From Bacteroidota bacterium (lineage in GTDB: Bacteria > Bacteroidota > Bacteroidia > JACPRZ01), in contig JACPRZ010000043.1 in NCBI GenBank assembly GCA_016193485.1, forward strand, positions 160,944-224,943: a DNA stretch of 64,000 nucleotides, given 5' to 3'. Of the stretch, positions 42,323-51,786 are shown piece by piece (the stretch's first letter is position 1; every line of letters begins with the position of its first letter). Made by a program: the position numbers and the translations under genes. The notes under the pieces are model-generated. The model had not been told where the DNA came from and made no database searches. It saw only the letters and a list, made by a program, of their open reading frames with translations.

Positions 42323-45300
42323 ATGAAAAAAATTACCTTTACCCTGCCTCTTTTACTTTACCTTGGTCTTTGCCTACCCGTGTTGGACGCTTCCGGCCAA
42401 GCCGTTAATGCTTTCCAGACAACCGGTGGAAGCGGTACTCCCGCCAAAGGCAATTGGACCGATGCTTCTATATGGGAACGTTGGGATGGAGGTTCGTGGT
42501 TACCTGCCGGCACCTACCCGACTTCATCGCGTGAAGAAATTTATATCCGTGCCGGTGATACCGTAACTTTTAACTCTTCACTTTCCGTTGACCAAATGGA
42601 AGTTGAGGGGTCCGCGCAGTTGACAATAAACGGTAGTATTACCATGACCGTTGCCAATCACGCATCGCAGGATTTTCTTAACAGCGGAGAAGTCATCAAT
42701 AACGGCACAATAGCAGTGGCTTCAAGCGCAACATTTGACAATAATGCCGTATTCACAAATTCAGGAACCACTACTTTGAATAACACAACAACCTTTAATA
42801 ACAGCGGTGGTACTACTTTCAGCAATTCGGGTACTTTCACTATTCAGAATACAAGCACTTTTAATAATTATGCATCCATTGATAATACCGGTGGAACTAT
42901 CGATATCAATACGAGTGGCGTATTTGCAAATTATGCCGGTGGATCCTTTTCAACAGTAGGAACCGTAAACGTCAATTCAACCGGTAAATATCAACATGCG
43001 GATGTAACCGGTGGCACGATACCATCGCTTTCCTGGAATGCCGGATCCGAATGTGAAGTAACCGGTACCACCGCAACTGTTCCCGGAGGACTCGGACAGA
43101 CCTTTCAGAATTTTACATGGAACTGCGCTTCCCAGAGCAGTACTATAAATCTGGCAGGAGCGCTGGCAGCAATTAACGGTAATTTTTCATTCAAAAATTC
43201 CGGCTCAAGCCAGATATTGTACCTGGCACAGACCACTTCTCCCACAATTAATATTGGAGGTGATCTGAATTTTCAAACGGCTTCAACGGATGGAGACCAA
43301 CTTTGCTTCACCAGAACAGGAAGCCCAACGGTAAACATATCCGGCAATTTAAATATTACCGGTGGCAGTTCAGCAATGACCTTACATTTCTGCCGGGATG
43401 GCGGTGGTTCTCCGGTTGTAAATCTCACGGGGAATCTTAACCATTCTGCTAACACACAATTGGTTTTCACTCGAGGAATCGGTACCGCAACGTTGAATAT
43501 TTCGGGTAACATTACCGTTACTGCTAACAACTCCCAGAGAGTGTTCGAGTCCAGTTCAGGAGGAACCGGCAACATATACTTTGCCAATGCGGGTACTCAA
43601 AATTTGAATATAGCCCACACGGGTACTTTCTATGGCAATATTAATTTTTATGTCAATGCAAACAGCACGGTTGATTTTTCGGGCTCAACCACAAATATTC
43701 TCCAAAGCACCACTAATGGCGCAACCGATTTCACTGTCTCAACCGATGGCATCCTCGTTACAGGAACCAAGATTATTACAACTGTAAGCGGTACCAGTTT
43801 TACCCTGTCATCAGGTGCAACCTTGAACACCTCCAATGCAAGTGGCGTGAATTCAACCATTGTTTCTGGCGGAACGCGAACTATTAATGATGCCGCTAAC
43901 TATATCATCAATGGCGCTTCCACCGGTTTTGCCAGTTGGCCGACCAATATTATGAACAACCTGACTATAGGAAGCGCAACTACTCTTGACAGGAATATTG
44001 AAATTAATGGCGGCTTTACCAATAACTCGACTTTCAACGCAAGCACTTTTACCGTAAACCTTGCGGGTGATTTTTCCAACAATAGTGTTTTTAATGCAAA
44101 TACAGGCAAATTTATTTTTGACGGTTCAACCGCTCAATCCATCATGGGTTCACCTACATTTTATGATATTACGGTAAACAATTCGGGTGTGGCGACACCG
44201 GTTACAGCAACCGGTTCCAGCATTACCCGTGTACTGGATATTCAGGACGGACAACTTGCAACGGGCGGTAACCTCACATTGCTATCAGCCAGTTCGGGAA
44301 CCGCAGCCATAGATGACCTTTCGGATGGCACGCCTGACAGCCCCCCCATTTCCGGTGTTATCATCGCACAGCGATATATCAGCGAACAAAACCCGGGCTG
44401 GTATATGCTTGCATCTCCGGAGACCGATGCAATATTTGAGGATTGGAACCTGGAATTTTATATGAGCGGCTTTACCGGAACAGATGATCCGGGAAGTAAT
44501 TTCCAATCGGTTGTTGCATGGGATGAAGCCAACCAGCAATATACCGATATGAATGCCGTTTCACCGTATCCTACCAATACTTCCAACACCATCACAAGCA
44601 GCGCTGACCAATCAGGTTATTTCTGTTACATCGGAAATGACGGGATCGGTACCAATATGCCTAAAACGCTTACACTCACCGGTACCGCTAAGACAGGTGG
44701 TTTTACAATATCCGGGCTTACACGTACTGCCGGAACCTACCCTGGCTGGCACATGCTGGGTAACCCGTGGGCAGGTCCGTTCCGGTGGGGCAGGGCTTAT
44801 AATAATGGCGGGACAAGCAACATCAGTGCAACGGCAAAAAGGCAGAATAGTGCCGGATCCTATGTAGATATGGTGGCTGGCGGTGCCGATACCCTTGTGG
44901 CTTCAGGTGAAGCATTCTGGGTGGAAGCCACCAGTGGAGGAGCAGCGCTCGAATTCCAGGAAAACGATAAAGTGGCAACCGGATCGGATACCTATAATAA
45001 CAAACATACCGGCTCACTGGTTCCTTTTAAAATCACCTTAAAGCAAGGCAGTTATTATGATGCTCCGCTTCAGATTTATTTCACCGACAATCATCTTGGA
45101 ATCCCGGTTTCAAGGAATTATGATAGTGGTCTTGATGCCATGAAATTCACCAATGCCTATTACTATGAAAATCTGGCGGCAGTGGTAGGTGGTAATAATG
45201 TTTCAACAAATTTTATCCCCGATTCGGTCGGACCTATTACCGTACCATTAAGATTCTGGAAAGAATTCCCGGCAGGTTCCACAAAATCTTATTCCCTTAT

Positions 45301-48262
45301 TTTTTCAAACGTTGCTGAAGCCACTGCTAACAACAAATGCCTGATTTTCGAGGACACGAAGGCAGGTGTAAGTTTTCTGTTGAGGAATGATACCACTTAT
45401 ACCGTATCAATGAAAGATACTACCTATACACCCCGTTTTTTCCTTAATGTCAGAAATGTAATTACTTCAATTACTACTGACCCGTCTTGCACAAATGGTA
45501 CCCAGGGCTCCGTTATTGCGCAAGGATACGGAAGCGGCCCGTTTGATTACCTCTGGAAAGACGAGGGGGGTGATACGGTGCGTTATATGACTGCTGTAAC
45601 AACCGATACATTGGGAAAAATATCTGCCGGTGTTTATTTCCTGACCGTTACCAACAATGGTTCATGCGGGACTGCTACCACTCACTTCGCCATTACCGAT
45701 ACAACAAATACCCTGGACTTTACTTCAATGAATACCGATGTTGACTGTTACGGAAATGCTACCGGAAGTATTACCATTACTCCATCCAGTGGAACCATTC
45801 CCTATACCTATAACTGGTCAAATGGATTTACAGGAAACGCCAATGCCGGCCTGGCAGAAGGAACATATTCAGTAACATTATCTGATTCTGCCGGATGCCG
45901 TATAATCCAGCCATTTACCATTGTTCAACCCTCTCAGTTAACCGCTTCTACCTCTGTCAACCCGACAGCATGTTACGGTTCACCTGACGGTGTGGCCGGA
46001 ATTTTTGTTGCCGGAGGAACCCCCCCCTATGAATACGAATGGTCAACAGGGGATACCCTGAATTATATTTCAGATCAATTATCCGGAACATACACCGTAA
46101 CAGTAACGGATGCGCGTAACTGCGATCTCCAGCGGGTACTGACCGTATTACAACCTGATTCCATCAATATTACCGGGGTAATTAATCATGTATCCTGCAC
46201 CGGTAATCTTGACGGCTCTGTGAATGTTACAGTAACGGGAAGTATTCCACCCTATACTTTTTACTGGCCTGATGGCAGTGATGCGGAAGACATCAACAAC
46301 CTTGGACCCGGAAATTACACACTTGAAGTCACCGACTCAAACTATTGCATGAAATCTGCCACATTCACGATCACTGAACCTGCCCCCCTCACAATCTTAT
46401 CAGCGAATATTACAGATATATCCTGTAATGGCGCGGGTGATGGCTCCATTGATATCAATTTTTCGGGTGGCACCGGTCCTTACGGATTCCTCTGGTCCGA
46501 TAATTCTACCACCGAGGATATTGCCGGACTACAATCCGATACCTTTACGGTAACCGTCACTGACAATAATAACTGCACGACTGCTTCACCTTATTATATC
46601 ATTGTTGAACCCGTTGCAATAACAACATCCGTTAATACCGTAAACAATCTTTGCAACGGTGATTCTGCCGGATCTGCCGATATTACCGCTTTAGGAGGCA
46701 CTGGCTCTTTGTCGTTTATATGGTCAAGCGGTGAAATAACAGAAGATATTTCCGGAAAACCTGCCGGTAATTACTCAATTACGGTCACCGATATTAATTC
46801 ATGTTCAGCCATTCAACCAGTTACTATTACCGAACCTCCTGCAATTACTGCTGCACTGAATAAAAGCAACATTTCCTGCTTCGGGTATGGTGATGGTGCA
46901 ATTGATCTGACAGCCACCGGTGGTACAGGCGCATATACCTACACCTGGTCCAACAGCGCAACGACCGAAGACATTTCCGGTCTTGCAACTGGAAATTATA
47001 CCGTTACGGTTGCCGACAACAATAATTGCACGCAATCGGGATCTGAAACCATTGGAGAGCCGGGCGCAATCACAGCCGCACTTGTAAAAACCGACATCAC
47101 ATGTTTTGGCAGTGGCGATGGGGCAATTGATTTAACGGTCAGCGGAGGAACAGGGGCCTACACCTACACCTGGTCCAACAGCGCAACAACCGAAGACATT
47201 TCCGGTCTTGCAACTGGAAATTATACCGTTACGGTTGCCGACAACAATAATTGCACGCAATCGGGATCTGAAACCATTGGAGAGCCGGGCGCAATCACAG
47301 CCGCACTTGTAAAAGCACTTGTAAAAACCGATATTACATGTTTTGGCTATGGTGATGGTGCGATTGATCTGACGGTTAACGGAGGCACCGGAGCATATAC
47401 CTACACCTGGTCCAACAGCGCAACAACTGAAGACATTTCAGGTCTGGCGGCAGCAACGTTTACTGTTACTGTTGCGGATAATAATAACTGCACACAGACC
47501 GGTTCCGAAACCATTGCAGAGCCGGGTTCAATCGCAGTTACACTTTCAAAAACCGACATTACATGTTTTGGCTATGGTGATGGTGCGATTAATCTGACTG
47601 CCAGCGGTGGGACAGGCGCCTACACTTTCACCTGGTCCAACAGCGCAACGATCGAAGACATTTCAGGTCTTTCAGTCGGAATCTATACCGTTACCGTTGA
47701 AGACAATAATAACTGCACGCAGTCCGGTTCTGAAATAATATCTGAACCTGCTGAAGTTGTTGCCGGATTTTTGGTTAGTACCGACACCGTATTTATCAAC
47801 ATCAACGGCCAGGTTGATTTTACTAATACTTCAACCGGTGCGACAGGTTATTTATGGGATTTCGGTGACAGCGCTACCAGCGCTCTTACAAATCCGTCAC
47901 ATACGTACACTGACACAGGTGCTTTTACAGTAGTTCTTACGGCTTCTGATTCTAATAATTGTACCGGCTTTTATTCAATGCAGGTTGTGGCCGACTATCT
48001 TGTTTCAGTCGGTACGGCAGATCAAGGATTAATCCGCGCATACCTTGCCGGAGATAAATTACTGGTCATGTTCAAACTAAACCGCATGACCACCGCCTCA
48101 ATTGAAATTCTGAACTTTACAGGGCAGGAAGTTTATCGTATTTCCTCCGTTGAAGTATTTAATACACGGACTCAAGTCAATCTGGAGGTGTTACCAAAAG
48201 GGGCATATCTTGTACGGATTGTTACGCCTGAAAATGTCATAGTGCATAAATTCTTATATTAG
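42323..48262 (+). CDS. giant SprB-repeat surface adhesin with PKD domain and T9SS sorting domain
   Basis: This is a 1979-residue protein from the ATG at 42323 (MKKITFTLPLLLYLGLCLPV, a clear signal peptide). The first about 650 residues form a Thr/Ser/Asn-rich beta-helix-like region (SGTTTLNNTTTFNNSGG), then a globular domain (YISEQNPGWYMLASP). From about residue 1050 come ten SprB-type repeats (e.g. CFGYGDGAIDLTATGGTG), a PKD domain (WDFGDSATSALTNPSHTYT) and a type A T9SS C-terminal domain ending IVHKFLY. It is most likely a mobile surface adhesin. Repeats 7-10 are recent duplications, see the separate entry. It is followed by the exosortase locus, which has its own -7 box. Confidence 0.9.
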   Translation: MKKITFTLPLLLYLGLCLPVLDASGQAVNAFQTTGGSGTPAKGNWTDASIWERWDGGSWLPAGTYPTSSREEIYIRAGDTVTFNSSLSVDQMEVEGSAQLTINGSITMTVANHASQDFLNSGEVINNGTIAVASSATFDNNAVFTNSGTTTLNNTTTFNNSGGTTFSNSGTFTIQNTSTFNNYASIDNTGGTIDINTSGVFANYAGGSFSTVGTVNVNSTGKYQHADVTGGTIPSLSWNAGSECEVTGTTATVPGGLGQTFQNFTWNCASQSSTINLAGALAAINGNFSFKNSGSSQILYLAQTTSPTINIGGDLNFQTASTDGDQLCFTRTGSPTVNISGNLNITGGSSAMTLHFCRDGGGSPVVNLTGNLNHSANTQLVFTRGIGTATLNISGNITVTANNSQRVFESSSGGTGNIYFANAGTQNLNIAHTGTFYGNINFYVNANSTVDFSGSTTNILQSTTNGATDFTVSTDGILVTGTKIITTVSGTSFTLSSGATLNTSNASGVNSTIVSGGTRTINDAANYIINGASTGFASWPTNIMNNLTIGSATTLDRNIEINGGFTNNSTFNASTFTVNLAGDFSNNSVFNANTGKFIFDGSTAQSIMGSPTFYDITVNNSGVATPVTATGSSITRVLDIQDGQLATGGNLTLLSASSGTAAIDDLSDGTPDSPPISGVIIAQRYISEQNPGWYMLASPETDAIFEDWNLEFYMSGFTGTDDPGSNFQSVVAWDEANQQYTDMNAVSPYPTNTSNTITSSADQSGYFCYIGNDGIGTNMPKTLTLTGTAKTGGFTISGLTRTAGTYPGWHMLGNPWAGPFRWGRAYNNGGTSNISATAKRQNSAGSYVDMVAGGADTLVASGEAFWVEATSGGAALEFQENDKVATGSDTYNNKHTGSLVPFKITLKQGSYYDAPLQIYFTDNHLGIPVSRNYDSGLDAMKFTNAYYYENLAAVVGGNNVSTNFIPDSVGPITVPLRFWKEFPAGSTKSYSLIFSNVAEATANNKCLIFEDTKAGVSFLLRNDTTYTVSMKDTTYTPRFFLNVRNVITSITTDPSCTNGTQGSVIAQGYGSGPFDYLWKDEGGDTVRYMTAVTTDTLGKISAGVYFLTVTNNGSCGTATTHFAITDTTNTLDFTSMNTDVDCYGNATGSITITPSSGTIPYTYNWSNGFTGNANAGLAEGTYSVTLSDSAGCRIIQPFTIVQPSQLTASTSVNPTACYGSPDGVAGIFVAGGTPPYEYEWSTGDTLNYISDQLSGTYTVTVTDARNCDLQRVLTVLQPDSINITGVINHVSCTGNLDGSVNVTVTGSIPPYTFYWPDGSDAEDINNLGPGNYTLEVTDSNYCMKSATFTITEPAPLTILSANITDISCNGAGDGSIDINFSGGTGPYGFLWSDNSTTEDIAGLQSDTFTVTVTDNNNCTTASPYYIIVEPVAITTSVNTVNNLCNGDSAGSADITALGGTGSLSFIWSSGEITEDISGKPAGNYSITVTDINSCSAIQPVTITEPPAITAALNKSNISCFGYGDGAIDLTATGGTGAYTYTWSNSATTEDISGLATGNYTVTVADNNNCTQSGSETIGEPGAITAALVKTDITCFGSGDGAIDLTVSGGTGAYTYTWSNSATTEDISGLATGNYTVTVADNNNCTQSGSETIGEPGAITAALVKALVKTDITCFGYGDGAIDLTVNGGTGAYTYTWSNSATTEDISGLAAATFTVTVADNNNCTQTGSETIAEPGSIAVTLSKTDITCFGYGDGAINLTASGGTGAYTFTWSNSATIEDISGLSVGIYTVTVEDNNNCTQSGSEIISEPAEVVAGFLVSTDTVFININGQVDFTNTSTGATGYLWDFGDSATSALTNPSHTYTDTGAFTVVLTASDSNNCTGFYSMQVVADYLVSVGTADQGLIRAYLAGDKLLVMFKLNRMTTASIEILNFTGQEVYRISSVEVFNTRTQVNLEVLPKGAYLVRIVTPENVIVHKFLY
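46862..47760 (+). repeat. tandem near-identical SprB repeats
   Basis: Four units of 225-240 bp follow each other. About 150 bp of the first two units, from the ACACCTGGTCCAACAGCGCA block on, are nearly identical, with a single difference noticed. The third unit starts with a 12-bp duplication that gives ALVKALVK, an insertion of four residues. This points to recent recombination or slippage, and it is also a likely place for assembly error. Confidence 0.85.
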
Positions 48263-48286
48263 CACGGTTTTTAATAATATTCCTCG

Positions 48287-48294
48287 TACATTTG
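48287..48294 (+). promoter_or_regulatory. Bacteroidota -7 box (TACATTTG)
   Basis: TACATTTG fits TAnnTTTG and ends 17 bases before the ATG at 48312. This supports the later start for the small gene and a promoter separate from the adhesin gene. Confidence 0.5.
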
Positions 48295-48311
48295 TGCGAA
48301 TTATTTCGGTC

Positions 48312-48524
48312 ATGAAAACATTCACCATTTATCTTTTACTTTTTATATTGGTTAGCAGCATGGTTTATGCGGGTGGTCCCCCTCCTCCGCCCGGTAATCC
48401 TCCTTGCTGGCCGCCAAATGCATGCGTTCCGATTGATAATGGTATTTTGATCCTGCTTTTTTCAGGGTTGATGTTCGGGGTTAAAAAAATATATGATTTT
48501 ACCATCCGGAAAAACAGAGAATAA
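48312..48524 (+). CDS. 70-residue candidate exosortase substrate
   Basis: The precursor has an N-terminal signal peptide (MKTFTIYLLLFILVSSMVYA), a short Pro/Gly/Cys stretch, and then VPIDNG, a hydrophobic helix (ILILLFSGLMFG) and a basic tail (KKIYDFTIRKNRE). This three-part end (motif, helix, positive residues) is the plan of exosortase sorting signals such as PEP-CTERM; the motif here would be PID. If the signal peptide is cut and the tail removed, barely 20 residues are left. It lies directly before the exosortase gene. The start is set by the -7 box overlapping the earlier GTG. A plain small membrane protein is the alternative. Confidence 0.6.
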   Translation: MKTFTIYLLLFILVSSMVYAGGPPPPPGNPPCWPPNACVPIDNGILILLFSGLMFGVKKIYDFTIRKNRE

Positions 48525-48526
48525 TT

Positions 48527-49099
48527 TTGCATGTGGGATTCCTTTCCAACTCTCTTGCGCTTCGTACGGAACTGCCAAAGTATAAACCGCTGATTAAATT
48601 CCTGTCTATTTTTTCATTCCTGTATCTTTCTTGGTATCTCGCATACGAATTTTACCTGCATCCTTTTGGTCAGCCGGATGAAGCGGTATTATCCAATTCC
48701 GCAATAATCTCGGCAGGAATCCTGAAATTACTCGGTTTTGACATTGAGACGGGCAGGGAGTACGGGTGGTATTTTATTGCGGCTGACGGAGGTAGCCCTA
48801 TATGGGTGGCGGAACAATGCAACGGATTGAAATTGTTTGTACTTTTTACGTTGTTTATTATCGCTTTTCCCGGAAAAATCATAACGAAATTTATTTTTAT
48901 TCCCATCGGAGTTATAACTATTCATTTTCTTAACTGCATCCGTATTGTTGTGCTGGTCATCATTGCCCGGTACGCTCCCGGCTGGATGGAATTCAACCAT
49001 ACCTATACTTTCACCTTGCTGGTGTACGCATATATTTTCTTTCTTTGGTATATATGGGTAAAACACTATTCACTTTACCGGAAACCGGACATCCGATAA
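48527..49099 (+). CDS. exosortase family protein (XrtF-like)
   Basis: This is a 190-residue multi-pass membrane protein with the exosortase/archaeosortase catalytic set: Cys98 (VAEQCNGLKLFVLF), Arg139 (FLNCIRIVVLV) and His158 (FNHTYTFTLLVY). Exosortases cut C-terminal sorting signals of exported proteins and join them to envelope components. There is no in-frame ATG before the conserved part; TTG at 48527 or GTG at 48533 must be used. A short ATG ORF in another frame overlaps the start and ends at a stop after 20 codons. It sits 2 bases after the candidate substrate gene, so they form one operon. Confidence 0.85.
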   Translation: MHVGFLSNSLALRTELPKYKPLIKFLSIFSFLYLSWYLAYEFYLHPFGQPDEAVLSNSAIISAGILKLLGFDIETGREYGWYFIAADGGSPIWVAEQCNGLKLFVLFTLFIIAFPGKIITKFIFIPIGVITIHFLNCIRIVVLVIIARYAPGWMEFNHTYTFTLLVYAYIFFLWYIWVKHYSLYRKPDIR

Positions 49100-49114
49100 T
49101 ATTTGCGTTACGGA

Positions 49115-49618
49115 ATGACTAAACTGCAGAAATATTCAGTTCTTACCGGATTAATCACTATCCTGATTGGTGCCGGTTTTACAAAGGAATTTATTTTTAA
49201 GGACATCAATGCGAAAACCGGTTATACGGGGAATCCGGAGTACTCTGATAAAACACATAATAACCCTGCAGATTTTTTTAATTTTATCATCACGGACAAC
49301 AGTTACACCTTTAAATGGGTATTTACCGCCCTGTTTATTCTTTTGTTCCTTGCATTGTCCGGATTAATTTTGTTCCTGATTACAGGTGAAAAAAGATATA
49401 TATTTTTCCTGGCGGGATTTTATTGCATTTTTATTTTTATTGCCGGGGTACTTGTCTTAACAGGTCTTTTTTCGGGATATTACCGGATCTTTTATAAACC
49501 CACCCATGCCTTGATTGAAGTTCTCCAGTCACCGGTACCGGTTTTGATTTTTATTCTATTATTTTTTTCAACAGGAAAAGCCGGTCAACGGGAAATATCC
49601 CGAACCCACCGTGGTTAG
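49115..49618 (+). CDS. exosortase-associated membrane protein, putative
   Basis: This is a 167-residue protein with four hydrophobic segments (TGLITILIGAGF, WVFTALFILLFLALSGLILFL, IFFLAGFYCIFIFIAGVLVL and VPVLIFILLFFS). The ATG at 49115 is preferred to the TTG at 49103. In Bacteroidota, exosortase genes often have a small membrane protein gene next to them; the position fits that, but I do not recognise the family by motif. glyA follows after 42 bases. Confidence 0.55.
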   Translation: MTKLQKYSVLTGLITILIGAGFTKEFIFKDINAKTGYTGNPEYSDKTHNNPADFFNFIITDNSYTFKWVFTALFILLFLALSGLILFLITGEKRYIFFLAGFYCIFIFIAGVLVLTGLFSGYYRIFYKPTHALIEVLQSPVPVLIFILLFFSTGKAGQREISRTHRG

Positions 49619-49660
49619 GGATAAAACATCTATTTTTATCCCCGTTTTAATAAACCATTT

Positions 49661-50968
49661 ATGAATAAAGACAAACAGATTTTCTCTTATATCCGCAGGG
49701 AAAATCACCGCCAGATGGAGGGAATTGAACTGATCGCGTCCGAAAATTTTGTCAGTAACCAGGTAATGAAAGCGATGGGAACATGTCTTACGAATAAATA
49801 TGCGGAGGGATTACCGGGTAAAAGGTATTACGGTGGTTGTCAATATATTGATATGGTTGAACAGGCGGCCATCGACAGGGCCAAAGAACTATTCGGGGCG
49901 CAGTGGGTAAATGTACAGCCGCATTCTGGCGCGCAGGCGAATGCTGCCGTGATGCTTGCATGCCTGAAGCCCGGAGATACCATCCTTGGCTTTAACCTTT
50001 CGCATGGCGGACATCTGACGCATGGCTCACCGGTCAATTTTTCAGGTAAATTATACAGGGCAACATTCTATGGGGTGGAAAAGGAAACAGGCCGGATTAA
50101 TTACGACCACCTCAATGAAACTACTCAGAAAGAAAAACCTAAACTTATCATTGCCGGTGCATCTGCATATTCCCGTGACTGGGATTATTCACGCATGCGA
50201 CAGATTGCCGACAGTATCGGTGCGATCCTGATGGCTGATATTGCGCACCCGGCCGGGTTGATTGCCAAAAAACTACTCAATGATCCGTTTATGCATTGCC
50301 ACATCATTACTACCACAACACATAAAACGCTAAGAGGTCCAAGGGGGGGTATGGTTCTGATGGGTAAGGATTTTCCTAACCCGTGGGGATTGACCACGCC
50401 CAAAGGCGAAGTGCGCATGATGTCTTCCTTGCTTGATTCTGCGGTATTTCCCGGAACACAGGGAGGGCCGCTGGAACATGTTATTGCCGCTAAAGCGGTT
50501 TCATTCGGGGAAGCATTGCGCGATTCATTCACCCTGTATGCAAGGCAGGTGATTTCAAACGCACAGGTATTGGCAAAAGAATTTGTTGCAAGAGGATATA
50601 ATCTTATTTCGGGCGGCACCGATAATCACTGTATGCTGATTGATTTGCGGAATAAAAACCTTAGCGGTAAAGCAGCCGAAGATGCCCTTATTAAAGTGGA
50701 TATTACCGTGAATAAAAACATGGTGCCTTTTGACGATAAATCGCCTTTTGTGACCTCCGGTATCCGCCTTGGCGCCTCTGCAATTACTACCAGGGGCTTG
50801 AAAGAGGAACAAATGCCGGTTATTGCAGATATGATTGATTCAATACTAAAAGAACCTGAAAACAATAAAAACATCCGATCAGTTAAAAAAGAAGTTAATA
50901 AGATGATGAAACAATACCTGTTGTTCAGTGAAGAATGGGAGGAGACAGTAAATAGCAGTAGGCAGTAG
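49661..50968 (+). CDS. glyA: serine hydroxymethyltransferase
   Basis: GlyA makes glycine and 5,10-methylene-tetrahydrofolate from serine. The 435-residue protein has [43 protein letters not shown], the PLP-binding Lys in [13 protein letters not shown] and the C-terminal [19 protein letters not shown]. The length and start are normal. It is likely independent of the exosortase operon, though spacing does not exclude read-through. Confidence 0.98.
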   Translation: MNKDKQIFSYIRRENHRQMEGIELIASENFVSNQVMKAMGTCLTNKYAEGLPGKRYYGGCQYIDMVEQAAIDRAKELFGAQWVNVQPHSGAQANAAVMLACLKPGDTILGFNLSHGGHLTHGSPVNFSGKLYRATFYGVEKETGRINYDHLNETTQKEKPKLIIAGASAYSRDWDYSRMRQIADSIGAILMADIAHPAGLIAKKLLNDPFMHCHIITTTTHKTLRGPRGGMVLMGKDFPNPWGLTTPKGEVRMMSSLLDSAVFPGTQGGPLEHVIAAKAVSFGEALRDSFTLYARQVISNAQVLAKEFVARGYNLISGGTDNHCMLIDLRNKNLSGKAAEDALIKVDITVNKNMVPFDDKSPFVTSGIRLGASAITTRGLKEEQMPVIADMIDSILKEPENNKNIRSVKKEVNKMMKQYLLFSEEWEETVNSSRQ

Positions 50969-51060
50969 CAGTGGACAAATAACCGGCATTAATAGGCATT
51001 GATGGGCATTATTCGTATATTCGTCTTGACGGTAACCGTCAGGATTCCTATTTCGTAAAT
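50945..51060. repeat. composite repeat: CAGTAGCAGTGG, GGCATT units, palindrome
   Basis: The sequence starts at the glyA 3' end with AGCAGTAGGCAGTAGCAGTGG, continues with AACCGGCATTAATAGGCATTGATGGGCATT-type units, then ATTCGTATATTCGT and a palindrome TGACGGT-A-ACCGTCA flanked by imperfect ATTC repeats. A closely similar order in reverse orientation occurs at 61195-61400. Confidence 0.6.
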
Positions 51061-51061
51061 T

Positions 51062-51772
51062 GTGAAAAAAAACCTGATTATTGGAATAACGGATTGCGAA
51101 AAATGGGAAAATTATGCCGGTTGGATATCAGGCAATGACAGCAATATAAAACCCATATTGCTTACGTACCGGGAAAAAGCAACCATCCCTCCTGATAAAT
51201 GTGATGGGTTAGTTCTTACCGGGGGGAAGGATGTTCATCCGAAATTTTATAACAAACCCGCTTATATCAAAATAAAGAAGCACAATATAAATGTTGATGA
51301 AAAACGGGATGAATTTGAAAGGAAAATTATTGATTTATTCCTGGAACAGGGAAAACCCATACTTGGTATTTGCAGGGGACTACAGTTACTTAATGTACAT
51401 TTTGGCGGCATCTTAATTCCGGATCTGCCTGCCTTCCATAAAGAAGGCCATTCCAAAATTAACGGAAATGACAATTTACATAAAATAAAAATCAGTCATG
51501 GAACTTTGCTGTTTGATATTGCAGGGGTAACATCATCAACCGTAAACAGCGCTCACCACCAGGCGGCTGACGAAATTGCCAAAGAATTCACCCTATCAGC
51601 AATTTCAGAAAATGGTGTGGTTGAAGCGCTGGAATGGAAAAACCCACGGGGAAAATCCTGGCTCCTTGCAGTTCAGTGGCACCCGGAGAGGATGGGAGAA
51701 AAAGAAAATCCGTGCGCAAAAAATATTCGTATCGCATTTCTAAAAGAATGCAGAATTAATTATAACTCCTGA
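51062..51772 (+). CDS. peptidase C26 family (gamma-glutamyl-GABA hydrolase-like)
   Basis: This is a 236-residue class I glutamine amidotransferase-like hydrolase. The nucleophile is the Cys in ILGICRGLQLLNVHFGG; His and Glu are in AVQWHPER; GLVLTGGKDVHPKFY and VNSAHHQAAD are typical of the PuuD family. It may free amino groups from gamma-glutamyl compounds. The start is GTG at 51062; the repeat just upstream leaves no good earlier ATG. fahA follows after 14 bases, suggesting an amino-acid catabolic operon. Confidence 0.9.
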   Translation: MKKNLIIGITDCEKWENYAGWISGNDSNIKPILLTYREKATIPPDKCDGLVLTGGKDVHPKFYNKPAYIKIKKHNINVDEKRDEFERKIIDLFLEQGKPILGICRGLQLLNVHFGGILIPDLPAFHKEGHSKINGNDNLHKIKISHGTLLFDIAGVTSSTVNSAHHQAADEIAKEFTLSAISENGVVEALEWKNPRGKSWLLAVQWHPERMGEKENPCAKNIRIAFLKECRINYNS

Positions 51773-51786
51773 ACCATTTGTTTTCT

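Noticed and set aside
43273-44109. Minus-strand ORFs opposite the giant adhesin
   Set aside because: Valine/leucine-rich mirror frames of Thr/Asn-rich coding sequence.
46862-47760. CRISPR-like direct repeats
   Set aside because: The repeats are coding SprB units of 225-240 bp without spacer structure.
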